Shown here in pieces: positions 1-5,477 of a stretch of DNA of 5,477 nucleotides. The stretch is from NCBI GenBank assembly GCA_946481585.1, contig CAMLOF010000208.1, positions 1 through 5,477 on the forward strand. Direction: 5' to 3'. The notes under the pieces are model-generated. The model saw only the letters and a list, made by a program, of their open reading frames with translations, was not told the origin of the DNA and made no database searches. Position numbers and translations under genes: made by a program. This stretch comes from an uncultured Macromonas sp. Lineage in GTDB: Bacteria; Pseudomonadota; Gammaproteobacteria; Burkholderiales; Burkholderiaceae. Numbering within the stretch: position 1 is the first letter of the stretch; every line of letters begins with the position of its first letter.

Positions 1-2
1 GC

Positions 3-212
3 TCACGCGCGCAGCCACGGCATCTGCGCTTCTCGGCACCTCGCAAGGCGCGCCATCCCCTGGGCGCACACGCCTTGGCAGAGCTGTTGTTGGCGTACCA
101 GCGGTTGCACTCCAACATTCTTGGTGGCTGCGGCAGGCCTGGCCCTGCGGGGGCGATTTCTGTGGCGGCCACAGCGGAGTCGGCGCCCAGGGCGCCGACC
201 GTCACAGCATGA
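3..212 (+). CDS. Possible 3' end of an unrecognised gene, convergent with the symporter
   Basis: A frame on the plus strand is open from the left edge to a TGA at 210-212, giving 69 residues with no start inside the window. The first two thirds look protein-like: a helix-like stretch (HALAELLLAYQRLHSNILGG) and third codon positions of roughly three-quarters G or C. The last 28 or so residues (CGRPGPAGAISVAATAES and on) are low-complexity Ala/Pro/Gly/Thr. They are encoded by the palindromic element at 127-240, so they may be a foreign or functionless tail. I do not recognise a family. If real, the gene ends 42 bases from the convergent symporter stop. The other two plus frames are also open for most of this stretch, so chance openness in GC-rich DNA is a real alternative. 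Confidence is low. Confidence 0.35.
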   Translation, partial: SRAQPRHLRFSAPRKARHPLGAHALAELLLAYQRLHSNILGGCGRPGPAGAISVAATAESAPRAPTVTA

Positions 213-240
213 GCCCCTGCAGGGCCAGGCCTGCCGCAGC
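127..240. repeat. Nested palindromic element: 28-base inverted repeat enclosing two hairpins
   Basis: The arms at 127-154 and 213-240 are reverse complements at 27 of 28 bases. The exception is G149 against T218, which would form a G-U pair in plus-strand RNA and a C-A mismatch in minus-strand RNA. Between the arms lie two further perfect hairpins. One is at 160-174, with a 6-bp stem CTGTGG/CCACAG and a CGG loop. The other is at 179-199, with a 9-bp stem GTCGGCGCC/GGCGCCGAC and a CAG loop. Plus-strand RNA could fold into a three-way junction with all but about 22 of the non-loop bases paired. There is no T-run after either arm, so a classical intrinsic terminator is not supported. No target-site duplication is evident at the borders. 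It lies 14 bases beyond the symporter stop, between probably convergent genes. It could be a REP/MITE-like mobile palindrome, a bidirectional 3'-end stabiliser or terminator, or a structured RNA. The repeat itself is certain; its role is unknown. Confidence 0.8.
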
Positions 241-254
241 GAGCGAGGTGCCGA

Positions 255-1631
255 TTAAACCTTCGACCTGCCCATCGCCAACAGCAACAGGCTCACCAAA
301 CTGGACGCCACCAACGCCCCCAGAAACGGTGCCAGCGTAGGCACCCCAGTGGGAAAGCTGGCCTGCTGCAACCCCTGGGCCAGACTGGCGTGCGACACCC
401 AACCCGGCAGCACAGCCCCCACCAGCCCAGCGACCGCACCGCCAATGGCTGCCAAAGGCGTCATACGGCGCCACAACCCCAGCAACACCGGCACCACTGC
501 CGTGGCACACAACAGGTCAGCCACCAGGAACAAGCGCAACACCGAAATGCCCTGCAAGGCCAACATCACCACCGGCACCATCAACAGCACCGTTATCCAG
601 CGCGCAGCGGCCAGGGTCGTACCCTGCCGCGCTGTGACCAGCAGCGACGCCACACCGTTCTGCAAGGTATCAACCGAAGAGGCCACCAGCGCCACCGCCA
701 AGAGCAAAGCTGGAATGGCCAACCACGAAGGCGACTCCGCCAGCATGGCAAAAAACGGCGTGGGCGGCGTGCCCAGATCCCGCCCGGTGCCCGCCATCCA
801 GGCACCGACCATCCCCACCACGGCCACCACCACCACCGACGTGATGCCGCCCAGCCAGCCGCCACGCACCAGCTCGCGGTCGTCGCGCGCGGCCCACACC
901 CGCTGCCAGTAGCCTTGGTGGAACAGGTTGGCCGCCGTGACGGCGATGACCAGCGTCAGCGCCACCTGCAGGGCGTCGCTCACGGGAATGGACGGCCACA
1001 CCAGCGGCTTGGGGTCGGCGGGCAAGGTCTGCCATGCCACACCCAACACCAACACCAGCAAGGCCAGCAGCAGCCAGGCTTGCCAGCGGTCCGTCACCAG
1101 ACTGGCACGCAAGCCACCCCACGCGGTGTAGATCAACGTAGCAACGGCCACGCCCACCACCGCCACGCTGCCCGGCAAGGGCGACAGCAAGGAAGTGATG
1201 GCACCAATCGCCGTCAACTCGGCTGTGAGGAAGCACAGCATGTAAAGCACCGAGATGGCCGCCACCCAGTGGCGCAGACCCGTACCAAAGCGCGCCTGCG
1301 CGTACTCGGTGATGCTGCGCCCCTGGGGCAACAAGCGCCGGATGGCCGGGCCGCACCACGCCAGCACAATGAAGGGGAACGCCGCCCCCAGCGCGTAGCC
1401 AGCAACACCCAGCGGCCCGACGAAAGCCCCCACCTCCGGCGGCACAAACAAAATCCACGCGCCCAAGCCCGAAGCCAGGAACGACAGCCCCAAGGTCGAT
1501 GCGCTCTGGGAGTTGCGCGCGGTCAGGTACTCGTCCAGGTCGCCACCCGCCGTGCGGGCACGCAAGCCGATCCAGACGAAAAAGACCAGTGCCGCACCCA
1601 AAGCGGCGGCGGTGGCATACAGCATGTTCAT
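255..1631 (-). CDS. Sodium:solute symporter (SSS family), substrate unknown
   Basis: This 458-residue inner-membrane protein is of the SSS family (LeuT fold), which uses the sodium gradient to import small solutes. It is almost entirely hydrophobic helices joined by short loops. Family landmarks are the segment [17 protein letters not shown] (168-184), the loop [16 protein letters not shown] (238-253), and SSVDT (318-322) in the position of the TM8 serines that bind Na2 in characterised members. Members commonly have about 13 helices and 460-550 residues, so this one is at the short end. The HQGYWQR loop recalls urea-transporter-like branches, but that is too weak to name a substrate. The ATG at 1629-1631 overlaps the hslU stop as ATGA. 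No Shine-Dalgarno sequence is visible before it, so translation probably depends on ribosomes finishing hslU. Met3 is a possible alternative start. Family assignment is firm; a functional link to HslVU is unproven. Confidence 0.95.
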   Translation of the reverse strand: MNMLYATAAALGAALVFFVWIGLRARTAGGDLDEYLTARNSQSASTLGLSFLASGLGAWILFVPPEVGAFVGPLGVAGYALGAAFPFIVLAWCGPAIRRLLPQGRSITEYAQARFGTGLRHWVAAISVLYMLCFLTAELTAIGAITSLLSPLPGSVAVVGVAVATLIYTAWGGLRASLVTDRWQAWLLLALLVLVLGVAWQTLPADPKPLVWPSIPVSDALQVALTLVIAVTAANLFHQGYWQRVWAARDDRELVRGGWLGGITSVVVVAVVGMVGAWMAGTGRDLGTPPTPFFAMLAESPSWLAIPALLLAVALVASSVDTLQNGVASLLVTARQGTTLAAARWITVLLMVPVVMLALQGISVLRLFLVADLLCATAVVPVLLGLWRRMTPLAAIGGAVAGLVGAVLPGWVSHASLAQGLQQASFPTGVPTLAPFLGALVASSLVSLLLLAMGRSKV

Positions 1632-2953
1632 AGGATGTAGCGAGACAGATCTTCGTTGCGGCTGAGTTCGCCCAGGCGGGCATCCACATAGGCGGCATCC
1701 ACTGTCACGGTCTGGCCTTCCAGCCGCGCGGCATCAAAGCTCACCTCGTCCAGCAGATGTTCCATCACCGTGGCCAGGCGGCGTGCGCCGATGTTCTCGG
1801 TGCGCTCGTTCACGTCGTGGGCTATCTGCGCCAGGCGGGTGATGCCCTCGGGCGTGAACTCGATGGTCACCCCCTCGGTAGCCAGCAGCGCCTGGTACTG
1901 GCGCACCAGGCTGGCGTGGGTCTGCGTCAAAATGGCTTCGAAGTCCGCCACCGAGAGCGACTGCAACTCCACCCGGATGGGAAAGCGCCCCTGCAACTCA
2001 GGGATCAGGTCGCTTGGCTTGCTCAGGTGGAAGGCACCGCTGGCAATGAAGAGTATGTGGTCCGTCTTGATCGGGCCGTACTTGGTGGACACCGTGGTGC
2101 CCTCCACCAGCGGCAGCAGGTCGCGCTGCACACCCTGGCGCGAGACCTCGCCCGTGCTGGAACCTTCGCTTCGGCTGGTCACCTTGTCAATCTCGTCGAT
2201 GAAGACGATGCCGTTCTGCTCGGCGTTGGTCACCGCCTGCAGCTTGATCTCTTCCTCGTTGATGAGCTTGCCCGCTTCCTCGTCGATCAGCAGCTTGCGC
2301 GCCTCGGCAATCTTCAGCTTGCGCGTCTTGCGCTTGCCAGCGTTGAACTGGCTGAACATGCCTCGCAGCTGCTCGGCCATCTCTTCCATGCCAGCAGGCG
2401 TCATCACTTCCATCATGGGCTGGGCCGCTGCCAGTTCCAGCTCGATCTCCTTGTCGTCCAGTTGGCCTTCGCGCAGCTTCTTGCGGAACACCTGTCGGGC
2501 CGTGCTGTCGGGCGCGGGTTCGTGGTCACCCAGGCGCGGCGGGGGCAGCAAGGCGTCCAGGATGCGCTCTTCGGCAGCGTCCTCGGCACGGGTGCGCAGC
2601 TTGGCCACCTCGGCCTCGCGCGTCTGCTTCACGGCCATGTCCACCAGGTCGCGGACGATGCTGTCCACGTCCTTGCCCACGTAGCCCACCTCGGTGAACT
2701 TGGTGGCCTCCACCTTGATGAAGGGCGCATTGGCCAGCCTCGCCAGGCGGCGAGCAATCTCTGTCTTGCCCACACCGGTGGGGCCAATCATCAGGATGTT
2801 CTTCGGCGTGATCTCGGGACGCAGCTTGGCGTCCACCTGCTGGCGGCGCCAGCGGTTGCGCAGTGCGATAGCCACGGCACGCTTGGCGGCCTTTTGGCCG
2901 ATGATGTGTGAATCCAGTTCGGAAACAATTTCCTGTGGGGTCATGGAAGACAT
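1628..2953 (-). CDS. hslU: HslU (ClpY), AAA+ unfoldase subunit of the HslVU protease
   Basis: This is the cytoplasmic ATPase that recognises, unfolds and threads substrates into the HslV chamber. The chosen start gives 441 residues, matching the usual size of about 443, with the conserved opening [20 protein letters not shown]. Visible motifs are Walker A GPTGVGKT (57-64, Lys63), pore loop GYVG (90-93, Tyr91), the intermediate (I) domain at about 110-240, Walker B IVFIDE (249-254, Asp253/Glu254), the arginine-finger segment ELQGRFPIR (319-327, Arg323) and sensor-2 GARR (389-392). The C-terminal tail EDLSRYIL inserts between HslV subunits to activate them in characterised enzymes. A frame extension to an ATG at 2996-2998 would add 15 unconserved residues and overlap hslV. 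The start at 2951-2953 is preferred because it has a good ribosome binding site and the conserved N-terminus. It follows the hslV stop after 2 bases and overlaps the symporter start by 4. Confidence 0.98.
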   Translation of the reverse strand: MSSMTPQEIVSELDSHIIGQKAAKRAVAIALRNRWRRQQVDAKLRPEITPKNILMIGPTGVGKTEIARRLARLANAPFIKVEATKFTEVGYVGKDVDSIVRDLVDMAVKQTREAEVAKLRTRAEDAAEERILDALLPPPRLGDHEPAPDSTARQVFRKKLREGQLDDKEIELELAAAQPMMEVMTPAGMEEMAEQLRGMFSQFNAGKRKTRKLKIAEARKLLIDEEAGKLINEEEIKLQAVTNAEQNGIVFIDEIDKVTSRSEGSSTGEVSRQGVQRDLLPLVEGTTVSTKYGPIKTDHILFIASGAFHLSKPSDLIPELQGRFPIRVELQSLSVADFEAILTQTHASLVRQYQALLATEGVTIEFTPEGITRLAQIAHDVNERTENIGARRLATVMEHLLDEVSFDAARLEGQTVTVDAAYVDARLGELSRNEDLSRYIL

Positions 2954-2955
2954 GG

Positions 2956-3516
2956 TCAGAGCACCTCGACCGTGTGGTTCATGTTGGTGTAGATGCAAAG
3001 TTCACCGGCCACCTTGAGCGACTCGCGCACGATCTGCTCGGCACTGAGCGCGGTGTGGTCCAGCAGGGCCTTGGCAGCCGACTGCGCGTAGGCGCCGCCA
3101 GAGCCGATGGCCACGATGCCATATTCGGGCTCCAGTACGTCGCCGTTGCCGGTGATGATGAGGCTGGCCGTCTTGTCTGCCACGGCCAGCATGGCCTCCA
3201 GGCGACGCAGCACGCGGTCGGTGCGCCAATCCTTTGTCAGTTCAATGGCCGCACGTGTGAGGTGGCCCTGGTGTTTTTCCAGCTTGGCCTCGAAGCGCTC
3301 GAACAGCGTGAAAGCATCAGCCGTGGCACCGGCAAAACCGGCCAATACCTGGCCATGGTGCAACCTGCGCACCTTGCGAGCCGTGCCCTTGACGACGATG
3401 TTGCCCAGCGTCACCTGGCCGTCACCGCCGATGGCCACCTGCACGCCCTCGGGCGTTTCGCGGCGCACGCAGACGATGGTGGTGCCGTAAAAAAGCGAAG
3501 AATCCTTGTGTTCCAT
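2956..3516 (-). CDS. hslV: HslV (ClpQ), threonine peptidase subunit of the HslVU protease
   Basis: This is the proteolytic core of HslVU, a proteasome-beta-like double hexamer that degrades substrates fed by HslU. The 186-residue product begins with 11 residues ([11 protein letters not shown]) before the TTIVCVRR block. Family knowledge therefore places the nucleophile at Thr12, exposed after removal of a propeptide at Gly11/Thr12. The other catalytic-site residues align as Asp32 in GGDGQ and Lys48 in TARKVRR. Conserved blocks follow: [68 protein letters not shown] and GELCIYTN. Compared with E. coli HslV it has about four extra residues (near ETPEGVQ) between the first strand and GDGQ, and it lacks the Tyr-Lys-Ala end. 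The ATG is 2 bases after the STAS-gene stop, with no good Shine-Dalgarno sequence, so coupling to the upstream gene is likely. hslU starts 2 bases downstream. Confidence 0.98.
   Translation of the reverse strand: MEHKDSSLFYGTTIVCVRRETPEGVQVAIGGDGQVTLGNIVVKGTARKVRRLHHGQVLAGFAGATADAFTLFERFEAKLEKHQGHLTRAAIELTKDWRTDRVLRRLEAMLAVADKTASLIITGNGDVLEPEYGIVAIGSGGAYAQSAAKALLDHTALSAEQIVRESLKVAGELCIYTNMNHTVEVL
2962..2967 (-). promoter_or_regulatory. Ribosome binding site of hslU
   Basis: GAGGTG, read on the minus strand, lies 8 bases before the ATG at 2951-2953. It is embedded in the last two sense codons but one of hslV (Glu-Val before Leu-stop). It decides the hslU start in favour of MSSMTPQ over the upstream ATG at 2996-2998. 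It is the only clear Shine-Dalgarno sequence at any junction of this gene series. Confidence 0.75.
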
Positions 3517-3518
3517 GC

Positions 3519-5264
3519 TCAGTATTGTCGCAGGCGCACGGTCACGGCCTCGTCAATACCCACAACATGGAAGAAGGCTGCAATCAAGCGGCCCACCTGG
3601 GCCAACTCCACCCGAACGCCGCGCGACATGGCTGCCAACAGCCATTGCAAAAGGCTGCCTGCAGCAACAAAGTCCACGCGCCGCAGCAGCAAACAGTCGA
3701 TGGAAAACACTTGGCCTGCGGGGTGTGCGTCCAATGCGGCCTGCAAGCGGGACAGCGCGGGGCCAATCTCGCCCTGCAGCACACCCGCCAACACCGGCTT
3801 GGCAGGCGCGGCGGGCTGGGCATTGGCTGCCGCCTGCGTACCTAACTGTGTATTGCCGAAGAACTGGGTGTCACCAGCCATGGCAGGCCACTCAAGCACG
3901 TCCAAGCCACCAAGCTGTGTCACCAGCGGGCGAATAGGCTCCTGCAACACCGACGCCTCCGGCTCCGGTGAGGTCTGCTGCACATCGGCGGGCAGGCTGT
4001 CCGACAGTTCAAAACGGCATACAGGCAGCTCCCACACGGGGGGCAGCACACCGTAGGTGACACAAAAATCCAACGCAGCCAGATCGAACTCTTCGGCCCT
4101 GTGCATCAGGCGCAGCATGGCCAATCGAAGGTGCCACCAGACGGGCTCGTTCTCGCGGCGGCCCGAGGGGGTACTGGCCTTCAGACGGCGACGCAACACG
4201 CTGCTGCCCAGGAAGCGGAAAAGCACGGGCTTGCCCGACCACTCCCTCACCAATGCCAACAACGCTTCTGCAGCCACCACGTCGGCAGACACCAGCTCAG
4301 TCCAGTCCAGCCATTTGACCGTGCCGGGCGTGGACACGACAGCCTTGAGCGACTGGACCGCTTCGGCATCCAGGAACGGGGGACAGACCCAGACCGAAAC
4401 GCCAGCCATGGCTGCGTCGGTGGCGGACTCTGCCAAACCCGAAGAGGCAACATCTGCCTGCATGGAAGCAGGCCAGCGCGGCACAGCCACACCAAAGGCC
4501 TCGGCGTACTCGGCAGCCGACTCTTCAAAACGCTCCAGACTGCCCTGCCCGTGAAAGATGTCCAACAAGGACAGCCAGGCGGCACGGGCGGCGGGGCTGT
4601 CCACCTCCTGCGCCATGAAGGCTCTGAGGGTCTTTTCGGCCTCGGCATCGTCGCCGTTCGCGAAACGCACCGACGCTTCTTCTATCGGCTGCGGAATTTG
4701 ATGGCTGGGCGTGGGAACTCCGCCCCCCGAGGCAGCCGGCTCCTCGGCCAGCATGTCGATCGGCAAAGATGGCGCCGCAGGCCGCGCCGGCTTGGCGGCC
4801 GCCTGTAAGTGAGAAGGTACGGTGACGCCACCCTCAAGCCGGGCGGGGATCGTGGTGCCGCTGCCTATGCGCACCCCGGATTCACCACTCGCGGCCTCCC
4901 CTGGCTGGCGGCTGAGCCAGTGCTGCGCCATCTGCGCCTCGATACGGGCGATTTTTTCGATGGTGCGGGCCTTGTCGGGATCGCTGGGCGGCGTGCTGGA
5001 CAGGATGTCCTGCGCCCCTGCGTCGGACAGCTGCGCTTGCTGTGCCCGCTTGCGCGCCAGCGCTTCGCGCAGGAACTCGAACTCGCGCTTGCGGATCTGG
5101 TCATTTCGCCGCTTGCGCTCTATGGCAGCCTTGAGCGCGCGCCTGTCCTGCTGGGTGCCTGCGCCCGGCAGGCGGTCGTCCAACTCCGACCAGTTCACCG
5201 TCGGATGTTTGACGAACTGGGCTACCTTCGACAGGAAGCCGCCGCCGGAGTCTCCCTTGCTCAT
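3519..5264 (-). CDS. STAS-like protein with basic N-terminal helix region, between dksA and hslV
   Basis: The product has 581 residues, no signal peptide and no membrane helix, so it is probably cytoplasmic. A short N-terminal block, [20 protein letters not shown] (10-29), precedes a strongly charged Lys/Arg/Glu-rich helical stretch (40-76) that may be a coiled coil. A Pro/Ala/Gly-rich linker follows (about 120-195), then an all-helical segment resembling a TPR or FimV-C-terminal-type repeat (about 196-258). Two STAS-like units come next, at about 288-365 and 490-580. They share the pattern D-x7-D-x-V-A-A-x2-L-L at 320-336 and 523-539. Between them is a Trp/Cys-containing block, [17 protein letters not shown] (398-414). 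The Ser or Thr that is phosphorylated in anti-anti-sigma STAS proteins is not evident in either unit. A scaffold or MlaB-like binding role is possible, but the function is unknown. Its stop is 2 bases before hslV. The ATG at 5262-5264 has only a weak upstream purine stretch. Confidence 0.88.
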   Translation of the reverse strand: MSKGDSGGGFLSKVAQFVKHPTVNWSELDDRLPGAGTQQDRRALKAAIERKRRNDQIRKREFEFLREALARKRAQQAQLSDAGAQDILSSTPPSDPDKARTIEKIARIEAQMAQHWLSRQPGEAASGESGVRIGSGTTIPARLEGGVTVPSHLQAAAKPARPAAPSLPIDMLAEEPAASGGGVPTPSHQIPQPIEEASVRFANGDDAEAEKTLRAFMAQEVDSPAARAAWLSLLDIFHGQGSLERFEESAAEYAEAFGVAVPRWPASMQADVASSGLAESATDAAMAGVSVWVCPPFLDAEAVQSLKAVVSTPGTVKWLDWTELVSADVVAAEALLALVREWSGKPVLFRFLGSSVLRRRLKASTPSGRRENEPVWWHLRLAMLRLMHRAEEFDLAALDFCVTYGVLPPVWELPVCRFELSDSLPADVQQTSPEPEASVLQEPIRPLVTQLGGLDVLEWPAMAGDTQFFGNTQLGTQAAANAQPAAPAKPVLAGVLQGEIGPALSRLQAALDAHPAGQVFSIDCLLLRRVDFVAAGSLLQWLLAAMSRGVRVELAQVGRLIAAFFHVVGIDEAVTVRLRQY

Positions 5265-5298
5265 GGTTATTTCATCCGCTCACGCATGGTTGTTGATC

Positions 5299-5325
5299 GT
5301 TATCGCGGCGGTGTCGGGGCTTCAA
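5299..5325 (-). promoter_or_regulatory. Weak promoter candidate for the STAS-hslVU-symporter genes
   Basis: The only long gap in the gene series is between the dksA stop and the STAS-gene ATG (5265-5321). On the minus strand TTGAAG (5325-5320) and GATAAC (5304-5299) are separated by 15 bases. Each matches four of six positions of the sigma-70 consensus, and the spacer is short. TTGAAG also resembles a heat-shock sigma-32 -35 element, which would suit hslVU, but the matching CCCCAT-type -10 is absent. This is suggestive only; read-through from dksA is equally possible. Confidence 0.2.
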
Positions 5326-5477
5326 TCCCCGAAAAGCTTCTGCTTGAGTTCGCGGCGCTGCTGAGCTTCGATGGAAAGGCTGGCTGTCGGACGGGCAAGC
5401 AGGCGGCCAACACCGATGGGCTCACCGGTTTCGTCGCAATAGCCATAGTCGCCAGCGTCAATGCGTGCGATGGCCTG
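5322..5477 (-). CDS. dksA: DksA, C-terminal part (5' end outside window)
   Basis: The last 51 residues are present and run to a TGA at 5322-5324. DksA binds the RNA polymerase secondary channel and, with ppGpp, adjusts promoter activity during the stringent response. The block DYGYCDETGEPIGVGRL followed by LARPTASLSIEAQQ aligns with the zinc-finger and C-terminal helix region of E. coli DksA. The four zinc cysteines of E. coli (C-x2-C-x17-C-x2-C) read here as Cys-x2-Thr-x17-Ser-x2-Ala with identical spacing, so the fold is kept but zinc binding is probably lost. Such reduced-cysteine DksA types are known in alpha- and beta-proteobacteria and in the Pseudomonas DksA2 paralogue. The end RRELKQKLFGD is typical of Burkholderiales. 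The coiled-coil tip is beyond the window edge. It is followed by a 57-base gap before the STAS gene. Confidence 0.93.
   Translation of the reverse strand, partial: QAIARIDAGDYGYCDETGEPIGVGRLLARPTASLSIEAQQRRELKQKLFGD

Noticed and set aside
1..119. Minus-strand frame starting at an ATG at 117-119 and running off the left edge (MLECNRWYANN...)
   Set aside because: There is no ribosome binding site, the Cys/Arg/Trp-rich composition is typical of a shadow frame, and the plus-strand frame in the same place looks more protein-like.
127..240. Palindromic element as an integron attC site
   Set aside because: The conserved GTTRRRY and RYYYAAC core sites are absent at the ends of the arms, and no integrase or cassette is nearby.
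123..250. GGTG on both sides of the palindromic element (123-126 and 247-250), considered as a target-site duplication
   Set aside because: The right-hand copy is 6 bases away from the arm, and a 4-base match is expected by chance.
202..510. Minus-strand 102-codon frame near the symporter 3' end
   Set aside because: It is a shifted frame inside the symporter gene, Gly/Ala-rich, with no independent support.
390..1640. Long plus-strand open frame opposite the symporter, product very rich in His, Gln and Arg
   Set aside because: The composition is that of the complement of a Leu/Ala/Val-rich membrane protein in GC-rich DNA. There is no domain-like pattern, and the opposite strand encodes a clear SSS transporter.
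2954..2998. Upstream ATG that would lengthen HslU by 15 residues ([15 protein letters not shown])
   Set aside because: The extension overlaps the end of hslV and is not like other HslU N-termini. The ATG at 2951-2953 has a GAGGTG at the right distance and gives the conserved start and length.
1757..4056. Two long plus-strand open frames (1757-2911 and 2908-4056) antisense to hslU, hslV and the STAS gene
   Set aside because: They lie opposite strongly conserved genes and read as mirror images of their codon bias. Open antisense frames are expected at this GC content.
5315..5331. Hairpin CGGGG-7-CCCCG across the dksA stop codon, considered as a terminator
   Set aside because: The stem is only 5 bp, the stop codon lies in the loop and no T-run follows on the minus strand.

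Overview
The window is GC-rich and densely coded. It looks like a chromosomal segment from a beta-proteobacterium of the order Burkholderiales, and the family Comamonadaceae (Acidovorax/Comamonas-like) is the best guess. The evidence is the protein type: a DksA of the Cys-Thr-Ser-Ala variety, an HslV that carries a short propeptide ending in Gly-Thr-Thr, and a large STAS-domain protein placed between dksA and hslV. The taxonomic call rests on remembered protein character, not on a search.

Most of the window is one leftward-reading gene series on the minus strand. In transcription order it holds the 3' end of dksA (5322-5477), a 57-base gap, a 581-residue STAS-like protein of unknown function (3519-5264), hslV (2956-3516), hslU (1628-2953) and a sodium:solute symporter (255-1631). 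The four genes after dksA are packed very tightly. Two junctions have only 2 bases between stop and start, and hslU and the symporter overlap by an ATGA. They are therefore very probably co-transcribed and translationally coupled. HslV and HslU form the ATP-dependent HslVU (ClpYQ) protease. All catalytic and nucleotide-binding motifs are present, so both subunits look functional. DksA is the RNA-polymerase-binding regulator that works with ppGpp.

The left end (1-254) is different. A plus-strand frame is open from the window edge to a stop at 210-212, and could be the 3' end of an unrecognised gene converging on the symporter. Lying over it is the most unusual structure in the window. It is a 114-base element (127-240) bounded by a 28-base inverted repeat with one mismatch. 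The mismatch would be a G-U pair in plus-strand RNA. Two further perfect hairpins sit between the arms. It lies 14 bases beyond the symporter stop and has no T-tract, so it is not a standard terminator.

No tRNA, rRNA, CRISPR array, transposase or phage gene is visible. The two observations most worth following are the nested palindromic element at 127-240 and the apparent internal duplication of a STAS-like fold, lacking the usual phospho-serine, in the protein encoded upstream of hslV.
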